DNA of 64,000 nucleotides from Mycobacterium lacus (GTDB lineage Bacteria; Actinomycetota; Actinomycetes; Mycobacteriales; Mycobacteriaceae), in assembly GCF_010731535.1 (NCBI RefSeq), contig NZ_AP022581.1, positions 3,729,952 to 3,793,951 of the forward strand, in the 5' to 3' direction. The position numbers and the translations under genes are program-made. Of this stretch, positions 57,962 to 64,000 are shown one piece after another (positions within the stretch are counted from its first letter, which is position 1; the number at the start of each line of letters is the position of its first letter). Under the pieces are notes generated by a model. The model searched no databases, was not told where the DNA came from, and saw only the letters and a list, made by a program, of their open reading frames with translations.

Positions 57962-58360
57962 TCAACCGGGATAGGCGGCGGTGACGTCGGTGTGAACGAA
58001 ATCATCGCCGGCAAAAAGCAGCGGTTCGCCGGTGACGTCCGCGAGGGCGTACGAGTAGCAGTCGCCGAGGTTGAGTGCGGCCGGGTGCCCGCTGCCCCGC
58101 CCGAAGTCGCGGTAGGCCGTGCACGCGATGGCAGCTTGCTCAGCATCGAACGGCACGAGCTCGACCTCCCACACGTCGAGCAGTCGCTCGACCCGTCGTT
58201 GGTCCTCAGGACGCAGGCGGCGGGTCAAGACGGCACTAACTTCCACGGCAGTGGCCGCCGACATCTTGGGCGCCGTCGCATCCAACACAAGCTCGGCGAG
58301 CTGTTCGGAGTGCGGCGCGTCGAGCACGATCGCCACGATCGCGGAGGCGTCGACGATCAC
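57962..58360 (-). CDS. VapC-family PIN-domain ribonuclease toxin
   Basis: 132 residues. The acidic metal-binding residues of PIN domains are in place: Asp4 in MIVDASAIVAI, Glu40 in ATAVEVSAVLTR, Asp100 in LNLGDCYSYALA and Asp118-119 in LLFAGDDFVHTD. It should cleave specific RNAs unless held by its antitoxin. The ATG overlaps the stop of the upstream antitoxin gene by four bases. The RDFGRGSGHPAALNLGDCYS region is closest to VapC30-like toxins. Confidence 0.88.
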   Translation of the reverse strand: MIVDASAIVAIVLDAPHSEQLAELVLDATAPKMSAATAVEVSAVLTRRLRPEDQRRVERLLDVWEVELVPFDAEQAAIACTAYRDFGRGSGHPAALNLGDCYSYALADVTGEPLLFAGDDFVHTDVTAAYPG

Positions 58361-58533
58361 GAAGGCAGGCCGGCGTCGTCGTAGAGTTGCCGCTCCGCCG
58401 CCTTTACCTGTGCGCGCTCCGCATCGGTGAGCGAATTGCGCAACTCATCCAACAGTTTTCGCACCCTCACTCGACGCGCGTCACGCCGCCGGTGGATATC
58501 CCCGGCCGTATTCCCGCGATCGAGCTCGGCCAC
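58357..58533 (-). CDS. probable VapB-family antitoxin
   Basis: 58 residues from GTG at 58533, ending RKLLDELRNSLTDAERAQVK then AAERQLYDDAGLPS. The highly charged, helical C-terminus and the GLPS ending resemble VapB30-type antitoxins, and the four-base overlap with vapC is the normal pair layout. The N-terminus is uncertain: the frame stays open upstream, but there it encodes a shifted fragment of a methyltransferase (PLISDPFAQVLLDA), so a true antitoxin start might have been lost or rebuilt from that remnant. Confidence 0.6.
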   Translation of the reverse strand: MAELDRGNTAGDIHRRRDARRVRVRKLLDELRNSLTDAERAQVKAAERQLYDDAGLPS

Positions 58534-58560
58534 GGCTACTCCCGCCAGCCCGCTACGCGT

Positions 58561-58718
58561 GTCGCCGACAGCATCGAGGAGAACCTGTGCGAACGGATCG
58601 CTGATCAACGGATGCCCACTGCGAGTTTCCCCGCGCGAACCGACGCCACCCCCAGCGGCGTCTCGCCGACGCTCTCGGTGATCTCCCAAGTGTCCTCGTG
58701 AGTTCCGGCGTTGCTCAT
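58561..58718 (-). pseudogene. N-terminal remnant of a second LCM-type methyltransferase gene
   Basis: From ATG 58718 the codons read MSNAGTHEDTWEITESVGET then PLGVASVRAGK and soon a stop; one frame over, RSGHPLISDPFAQVLLDAVG follows at 58614-58561. These match WEITESVGATALGVAAARAA and NPLISDPFARVFLDAAGD of the intact gene next door. Only about 55 codons survive, with a frameshift, before the antitoxin gene. It begins seven bases after the intact copy stops, as expected from a tandem duplication. Confidence 0.72.
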
Positions 58719-58725
58719 CTCAGGC

Positions 58726-59673
58726 TCACTCGCTCCGCTGGGCCGCCACGAAAAGCGTCTTCGGTGCGGCGTCTTCGATGCCGGGGGGCCGGCGATCGTA
58801 GCGGGCCATCAGCTCCTCGGCCGGGGTCACCGCCACGTCCCAGCCGTGGCGGCGCAACCAGGCGTCGACGTCCTCGCGCTCCTCGAAGTACCACAGGTCT
58901 TGGACGTCGGGGATGTCGCGTTGCGGCTCGAGCTTGGCCATCAGGTCGCGCACCCGTTGCATCGTCTCGCGCCGCTTCGCGATGGCGTCCGGGTCGAGGA
59001 AGTCGGGGCCGGGCGCCTCCACGGCGATCCGGCTACCGTCGGCGCCCAGCGCCTGCACCCGCTCGAAAAGCAGCTCCTGGGCGTCCGCCGGCAGGAACGG
59101 CAACAGTCCCTCGGCCGACCAGACGCTCGGCGCGGACGCGTCAAAACCGGCCTGCCGCAACGCGTCCGGCCAGTCGTGGCGCAGGTCCACCGGAACACTG
59201 ACCAGGTTGCACTTTGGCTGCGCACCGGTTTCCCGCAACGCCGACGACTTGAATTCCAGCACCCGCGGCTGGTCGAGTTCGTAGACGCTGGTGCCGGCGG
59301 GCCACGGCAGCCGCCACGCCCGCGAGTCCAATCCCGCGGCCAGGATCACCACCTGCCGCACACCCGCGCGGGTCGCATCGAGGAAGAACTGATCGAAAAA
59401 AGCCGTCCGCGCGGCCATGTAGTCGACCATTCCCTGCATCCGCGGCTTCAGGTCGGGTTCGGCCTCGACGATCTCGGCGGGCAGGTCGGGGGCCGCGAAC
59501 CAGTTCCACATACCGTCGCCGGCGGCATCGAGGAACACCCGCGCGAACGGATCGCTGATCAGCGGGTTCTCGCTCTCGGTTTCCGCAGCACGGGCCGCCG
59601 CGACGCCCAACGCCGTCGCACCCACGCTCTCGGTGATCTCCCACGTGTCGTTGTCGGTCCTGGCCACCTTCAC
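58726..59673 (-). CDS. putative S-adenosyl-methionine-dependent methyltransferase, LCM/TIGR00027 family
   Basis: 315 residues from GTG at 59673 behind GGAGG (VKVARTDNDTWEITESVGAT). The SAM loop is VVILAAGLDSRAWRLPWPAG, followed by VYELDQPRVLEFKSSALRET and the EGLLPFLPADAQELLF segment typical of this large mycobacterial paralogue family. Members methylate small molecules or proteins; the substrate is unknown. The frame is open for 71 more codons upstream, but the ribosome site and family alignment favour this GTG. A decayed copy lies just downstream. Confidence 0.85.
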   Translation of the reverse strand: MKVARTDNDTWEITESVGATALGVAAARAAETESENPLISDPFARVFLDAAGDGMWNWFAAPDLPAEIVEAEPDLKPRMQGMVDYMAARTAFFDQFFLDATRAGVRQVVILAAGLDSRAWRLPWPAGTSVYELDQPRVLEFKSSALRETGAQPKCNLVSVPVDLRHDWPDALRQAGFDASAPSVWSAEGLLPFLPADAQELLFERVQALGADGSRIAVEAPGPDFLDPDAIAKRRETMQRVRDLMAKLEPQRDIPDVQDLWYFEEREDVDAWLRRHGWDVAVTPAEELMARYDRRPPGIEDAAPKTLFVAAQRSE

Positions 59674-60008
59674 GCCCTCCAATTCGCTAGCAGACCTAGC
59701 TACCGACCCTACGCGCGCTGGGTGTGAACAACCTGTCCGTCGGGACACGATGGTGTCTTCGGCGCCGGCGGATTCGAGTTCGGCATCCCAGGAGCGCCTG
59801 TCAGACATTCCCGAGGCATACCGGCATACACCGCCGCCGATACCTGCCTCGGAAACACGGCGGAGCGAAGCACCGCCGGTTGTCAATGAACCTCGGCGGT
59901 ACGCGAATCCGCTGTAGCCGTGTCAACAACGACGGTGTCTGCCCCGGAAACAACCGATTCAGACGCAGGCTGTCAAGGCACGGTGACCCGATTGCATGCC
60001 TAAGTGGG

Positions 60009-60167
60009 CTACGCCCGGGACCTTAGACGACGCCTTGGCCGCTTCGACCGCGGTCCGCGGTTCTCCTCCTGCAGCCGATCCAGGATGGCCCTCATGCGAG
60101 CGACATCCGGGTCGGTCGCATCGGTGATTTGGGGATCGTTGACGAGGTTATAGGGCTCGGCATACAC
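60009..60167 (-). CDS. possible small protein
   Basis: 52 codons from GTG 60167 to TAG 60009: VYAEPYNLVNDPQITDATDP then DVARMRAILDRLQEENRGPR and an arginine-rich tail. The acidic start, amphipathic helix and basic end look protein-like, but there is no good ribosome site and no family is recognised. It may be the end of a longer decayed gene, because similar codon quality extends a little upstream (GRWLAFAVYA). The rest of 59674-60250 shows nothing recognisable. Confidence 0.3.
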   Translation of the reverse strand: MYAEPYNLVNDPQITDATDPDVARMRAILDRLQEENRGPRSKRPRRRLRSRA

Positions 60168-60250
60168 CGCGAAGGCCAGCCACCTACCAGAAACGGTTAC
60201 GTTGTCCGCGGGCCGCGAAACGGGCCGCGAAACAGAAGGGCCTCTGCAAC

Positions 60251-62626
60251 ATGCGGGTTGACGGGCGCGACATCACCGTTACCGGCAGCCTGCTGCAACC
60301 GCTGACCCGACGCACCAACGACATCCTGCGGCTCGTCCTGGCCGCGGTGTACCTCGTGGCGGTGATCGTCAGCTCGCTGATCACCCGGCCTCGCTGGATC
60401 GCGCTGGAGAAGTCCGTCTCGGAGATCGTCGGGGTCTTGTCCCCCACCCAATCCGACGTGGTGTACCTGGCGTACGGCATCGCGATCCTGGCGCTGCCGT
60501 TCATGATCCTGATCGGCCTGATCGTCTCCCGGCAATGGAAACTGCTGGGCGCATATGCCGCCGCCGGGCTGATCGCCGTGCTCCCGCTGTCGATCAGCAG
60601 CAACCGCCTCGCGGCGCCGCGATGGCACTTCGAGATCCCAGACCGGCTCAACACGTTGCCGGCCCAATTCCTCGACGACCCGCGGTGGATCGCGATGCTC
60701 GCCGCGGTGCTCACCGTGTCGGGCCCCTGGCTACCCGCGCGCTGGCGGCACTGGTGGTGGACGCTGCTGCTGGCCTTCGTGCCGATCCACCTCGTGGTCA
60801 GCGCCGTGGTTCCGGCCCGTTCACTACTGGGGCTCGCGGTGGGATGGTTCGTCGGCGCGTCGGTGGTCCTGGTCGTCGGCACGCCCGCTCTCGAGGTACC
60901 ACTGGACGGCACGGTACGCGCGATGGCCAAACGCGGGTTCGCCGTGTCGCGGCTCATGGTGGTCCGACCGGCCGGGCCCGGCCCGCTCGTTCTTTCGGCA
61001 ACGGCCACCGATCCCAGTGCCGAGGCGGCGATCGAGCTATACGGCCCCCATCAAAGCAGCGGCGGCGCGCTGCGGCAGCTCTGGCGCAAGCTGAGGCTGC
61101 GCGGCAGCGAGAGCGCTCCCCTGCAGGCCTCCATGCGCCGCGCTGTCGAGCACCGCGCGCTGATGGCCATCGCGATCGAAGAGGTGGGCGTGGCCAACAC
61201 GTCGACGCTCGCGCTGGCCACCCTCGAACGCGGATGGACGTTGTACGCGCACCAGCCCGTTCGGGGGATCCCTCTCGACGAATGCGCGAAAACAACTTCG
61301 GTGCACCGGGTTTGGGAATCGCTGCGCAGGATGCACGACCACCAGATCTCCCATGGTGACCTGCGCGGCGACGAGATCACGGTCGACGACGGCAACGTGC
61401 TGTTCGGCGGCTTCGGCAGCGCCGAATACGGGGCCACCGACGCCCAGCTCCAATCCGACATCGCCCAACTCCTGGTGACGACATCGGCGCTCTACGACGC
61501 GGAGTCCGCGGTGGCCGCGGCGATCGGCGCGTTCGGCAAGGACACCATCCTGACCGCCTCGCGCAGGCTCACCAAATCCGCTGTGCCAAAACGAATCCGC
61601 CAATCGGTACCCAACCCGGGCGCCGCCATCTCCAGCGCCCGCGCGGAGGTGATGCGCCAAACCGGGGCCAATCAGATCGAAACCGCGACCATCACCCGGT
61701 TCACCCGCGGCCAGGTCATTCAACTGGTGCTGCTCGGGGCCCTGGTTTATGTCGCGTATCCGTTCATCAGCACCGTGCCGACCTTCTTTTCCGAGCTGCG
61801 AACCGCGAACTGGTGGTGGGCACTGCTGGGCTTGACCGTGTCGGCGCTCACCTATGTTGGTGCGGCGGCCGCGCTGTGGGCCTGCGCCGACGGGGCGGTG
61901 AGCTTTTGGAAGTTATCAATTGCCCAGGTAGCCAACACTTTTGCCGCTACCACAACCCCGGCCGGTGTCGGCGGTCTGGCGCTCAGCACACGGCTCTTGC
62001 AGAAGGGCGGTCTTGCCGCTCTGCGTGCCACCGCCGCGGTGGCGCTGCAGCAATCGGTGCAGGTGATCGTCCACGTCCTGTTGCTGATCCTGTTCAGCAC
62101 TTTTGCCGGCGCTTCGGCCGACCTCTCGCATTTCGTGCCGGGCGCCACGGTGCTGTACCTGATCGTGGGCGTGGCGCTCGGGATCGTCGGCGCATTTCTG
62201 TTCGTGCCCAGGCTGCGGAGCTGGCTAGCGACGGACGTGCGCCCGAGGCTGCGGGAGGTTACCAGCGACCTCGCCGAGCTTGCCCGCGAACCCAAACGAT
62301 TGGCGCTAATCATACTCGGTTGTACCGGAACGACTCTCGGCGCCGCGTTGGCGCTGTGGGCGAGCGTCGAAGCATTCGGTGGCGGCGCGACGTTCGTCAC
62401 CGTCACCGTGGTCACGATGGTGGGCGGGACCCTGGCCTCGACGGCGCCGACGCCCGGTGGCGTCGGCGCCGTCGAGGCGGCGTTGATCGGTGGGCTCGCC
62501 GCCTTCGGTGTGCCCGCGGCCGTGGGCGTGCCGTCGGTGCTGCTGTATCGGGTGCTCACCTGCTGGCTCCCGGTGTTCGTCGGGTGGCCCGTGATGCGCT
62601 GGCTCACCCGCACCGAGATGATCTGA
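60251..62626 (+). CDS. kinase-like / LPG-synthase-type flippase fusion membrane protein
   Basis: 791 residues. The N-terminal 230 residues hold about six membrane helices (LVLAAVYLVAVIVSSLI, LPFMILIGLIV, LLAFVPIHLVVSAVV). The middle, residues 240-450, is soluble and has HQISHGDLRGDEITVDDGNV then LFGGFGSAEYG, resembling the catalytic loop and metal site of RIO/aminoglycoside-type kinases; the DFG aspartate is replaced. The C-terminal 300 residues form a YbhN/LPG_synthase_TM domain with TTPAGVGGLALSTRLLQKG and STAPTPGGVGAVEAALIGGL. The layout suggests a regulated lipid flippase in the inner membrane; substrate unknown. Confidence 0.82.
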   Translation: MRVDGRDITVTGSLLQPLTRRTNDILRLVLAAVYLVAVIVSSLITRPRWIALEKSVSEIVGVLSPTQSDVVYLAYGIAILALPFMILIGLIVSRQWKLLGAYAAAGLIAVLPLSISSNRLAAPRWHFEIPDRLNTLPAQFLDDPRWIAMLAAVLTVSGPWLPARWRHWWWTLLLAFVPIHLVVSAVVPARSLLGLAVGWFVGASVVLVVGTPALEVPLDGTVRAMAKRGFAVSRLMVVRPAGPGPLVLSATATDPSAEAAIELYGPHQSSGGALRQLWRKLRLRGSESAPLQASMRRAVEHRALMAIAIEEVGVANTSTLALATLERGWTLYAHQPVRGIPLDECAKTTSVHRVWESLRRMHDHQISHGDLRGDEITVDDGNVLFGGFGSAEYGATDAQLQSDIAQLLVTTSALYDAESAVAAAIGAFGKDTILTASRRLTKSAVPKRIRQSVPNPGAAISSARAEVMRQTGANQIETATITRFTRGQVIQLVLLGALVYVAYPFISTVPTFFSELRTANWWWALLGLTVSALTYVGAAAALWACADGAVSFWKLSIAQVANTFAATTTPAGVGGLALSTRLLQKGGLAALRATAAVALQQSVQVIVHVLLLILFSTFAGASADLSHFVPGATVLYLIVGVALGIVGAFLFVPRLRSWLATDVRPRLREVTSDLAELAREPKRLALIILGCTGTTLGAALALWASVEAFGGGATFVTVTVVTMVGGTLASTAPTPGGVGAVEAALIGGLAAFGVPAAVGVPSVLLYRVLTCWLPVFVGWPVMRWLTRTEMI

Positions 62627-62629
62627 GAA

Positions 62630-64000
62630 TCATTCGAACCCGGCCTCGGCCACCACGACGAGGACGGGCGACGTCCTGCTGCTCTGGCCGACCGCGGTGG
62701 TGAGGAAGACCAGGTAGTACTCGTCGGGCACCGACGGCGCCACCGTGATCGCCACGGCCACCGAGGCCGACCCGTCGTCGGCGAACCGTCCCGACGCGCG
62801 ACCGGTGGTGATCCCATCGGTGGGCGACGTGCCGGTGATGGTGTAGTCGCCGGCACCGTCGATCATCCGTTGCGCGTCGACCTTCACCGTCCCCGTGGTT
62901 CCCGGCGCAACCGTGACGATCGGACGGGGGATGTTGACGGTCACCGCCGAGCTGCCCGCACCGAACGACGGTGGCGCCGAAGATTCGGAAGTGCCCCAGA
63001 CCTTGTCGGGGTGGGCGGCCAGCGAAAACGCGAGCTCACCCCCGGTGCGGACGATCGACTCCGGCAGCGACGTCTTGTCGGTGGCCTGACCGTCGATCTT
63101 GAGGCCGCTGATGTAGCTCAGGCGGCGCGGCGCGGACGCGCCGGGGGCGGAGATCCGGATGGATCGGCCGCCCGGCAGCGCGATGACGGCGCGATCGAAA
63201 AGTGGTGTGTTGACGGTGAGGATCGAGGTTCCCGGGGTGCTCGGGTAGAGGCCGAGGGCGGCCCAGACGTACCAGCTGGACAGCGCGCCGAGATCGTCAT
63301 TGCCCGGCGCGCCGCCGGGCGTCGGACCGAACAGCCCACGGACCCGGTCAACCGTCCGCTGAGCCTTCCACGGTTGACCGAGGTAGTTGTACAGCCATGG
63401 CACGCCGAAGCCCGGCTCGTTACCGGCCCAGAGGTAAGGCTCGTTGGGGCCCTCGTTGAGCTTCTTCGTGAAGCGGTCGAGCCGGGCGGCCGCCGCCTTG
63501 CGGCCGCCGAGGGCGGTGACCAGGCCGGCGACATTGTGCGGCACCCACCAGAGGTACTGCTCGGCGTTGCCCTCGTCGAATCCGGCTTGGCCGAAGCGCC
63601 AGGGGGAGTTCACGAATCCCGGCCCGTCGGGGAAGAATCCCGTCGGGCTGCGGGGTGAGATGTAACGGGTCGTCGGATTGAACAGGTTCTGCCAGTACTG
63701 CGCCCGGTTTTGGAATTCGGCAGCGGTCACGGCGTCGCCGAGTGACTCGGCGAATCGGGAAATGGTGAAGTCGTCGACCGACCACTCCAGCGTGACCGAG
63801 GCGCCGACGCCAAAGTCCGCCGTCTGGGGTGCGTAGCCCAGTTGTAGATAGGTGACGATTCCAGGCCGCTCCACATAGCCGCCCCGCCCGACGCCACCGG
63901 TGGTCGCCGCATGCACCATGTACCACAGTGCCGTTTTGACGTCGAAGTCCTTGGCCCCGTACATGTAGAGGTTCACGATAAGCGGTACCACGCTGTCTCC
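62630..64000 (-). CDS. GH92 alpha-1,2-mannosidase, C-terminal part
   Basis: 456 codons are visible and the gene continues past the right edge. GDSVVPLIVNLYMYGAKDFD opens the visible part. PHNVAGLVTALGGRKAAAAR, NEPGFGVPWLYNYLGQPWKA and GNDDLGALSSWYVWAALGLY are GH92 catalytic-domain signatures, the last with the acid residues of the active site. A C-terminal beta domain of about 120 residues (VNIPRPIVTVAPGTTGTVKV) follows. The M. tuberculosis homologue Rv0584 is a secreted or lipid-anchored enzyme; the signal region is outside the window. It converges with the flippase gene, three bases apart. Confidence 0.9.
   Translation of the reverse strand, partial: GDSVVPLIVNLYMYGAKDFDVKTALWYMVHAATTGGVGRGGYVERPGIVTYLQLGYAPQTADFGVGASVTLEWSVDDFTISRFAESLGDAVTAAEFQNRAQYWQNLFNPTTRYISPRSPTGFFPDGPGFVNSPWRFGQAGFDEGNAEQYLWWVPHNVAGLVTALGGRKAAAARLDRFTKKLNEGPNEPYLWAGNEPGFGVPWLYNYLGQPWKAQRTVDRVRGLFGPTPGGAPGNDDLGALSSWYVWAALGLYPSTPGTSILTVNTPLFDRAVIALPGGRSIRISAPGASAPRRLSYISGLKIDGQATDKTSLPESIVRTGGELAFSLAAHPDKVWGTSESSAPPSFGAGSSAVTVNIPRPIVTVAPGTTGTVKVDAQRMIDGAGDYTITGTSPTDGITTGRASGRFADDGSASVAVAITVAPSVPDEYYLVFLTTAVGQSSRTSPVLVVVAEAGFE

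Overview
The window is chromosomal DNA from a slow-growing Mycobacterium. GC content is high throughout and almost every gene matches the order of the M. tuberculosis H37Rv block from about Rv0675 back to Rv0625c, read in the opposite direction (H37Rv comparisons here are from memory, not from a search). It carries rpoB/rpoC, mceG, the mmaA1-A4 mycolic-acid methyltransferases, hadABC and recCBD. An mmaA3-type O-methyltransferase gene suggests capacity for methoxymycolates. The RNA polymerase rifampicin region is wild type.

Layout. 1-5041 (minus): a lipid/acyl-CoA operon (fadE8, echA4, PaaX-type regulator, echA5 start) behind the lipoprotein gene lpqP and endonuclease IV. 5072-6126: a single AbiEi-like gene bracketed by two long palindromes of one family. 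6127-13672: rpoC and rpoB with a 464 bp promoter region, then mceG directly upstream, without the toxin-antitoxin/atsD cluster of H37Rv. 15268-17528: a carotenoid oxygenase divergent from a TetR regulator over a palindromic operator. 17568-24551 (minus): rplL, rplJ, a ROK sugar kinase, an Rv0649 homologue and a giant GH38 alpha-mannosidase. 24575-31151 (plus): a dead DinB-like gene, an ABC1/UbiB kinase, lipG and four tandem mycolate methyltransferase genes. 31170-33097 (plus): an inserted ECF42-type sigma factor with a frameshifted DGPF/YCII partner. 33203-37965 (minus): rplA, rplK, nusG, secE, tRNA-Trp, hadC, hadB, hadA, rpmG, tRNA-Met and tRNA-Thr, which couple translation, transcription elongation, protein export and FAS-II dehydration. 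38102-40999: orphan VapB, glyoxalase II, a membrane protein behind 18 bp tandem repeats, and echA3. 41015-42903: an inserted patatin gene, an SRPBCC remnant and an HD-domain gene. 43041-51348 (plus): the translationally coupled recC-recB-recD operon.

51360-64000 is accessory in character. It holds a VOC protein, a small orphan, a TVP38-family membrane protein, a decayed SEC-C gene, a decayed vapBC pair, a FIST sensor gene, a DUF4143 ATPase, an intact vapBC, a methyltransferase gene next to a fragment of a second copy, a kinase-like/flippase fusion and the C-terminal part of a GH92 mannosidase.

The most unusual structure is a family of four near-identical long palindromes (core GAGCAGACGCAAAAGC) at gene 3' ends. 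Two of them flank a passenger gene and two of them supply the last codons of the adjoining protein. Other notable points are an apparent CTG start for lpqP in a CTGA overlap, the ECF42 module with a candidate self-promoter, and at least five gene remnants.
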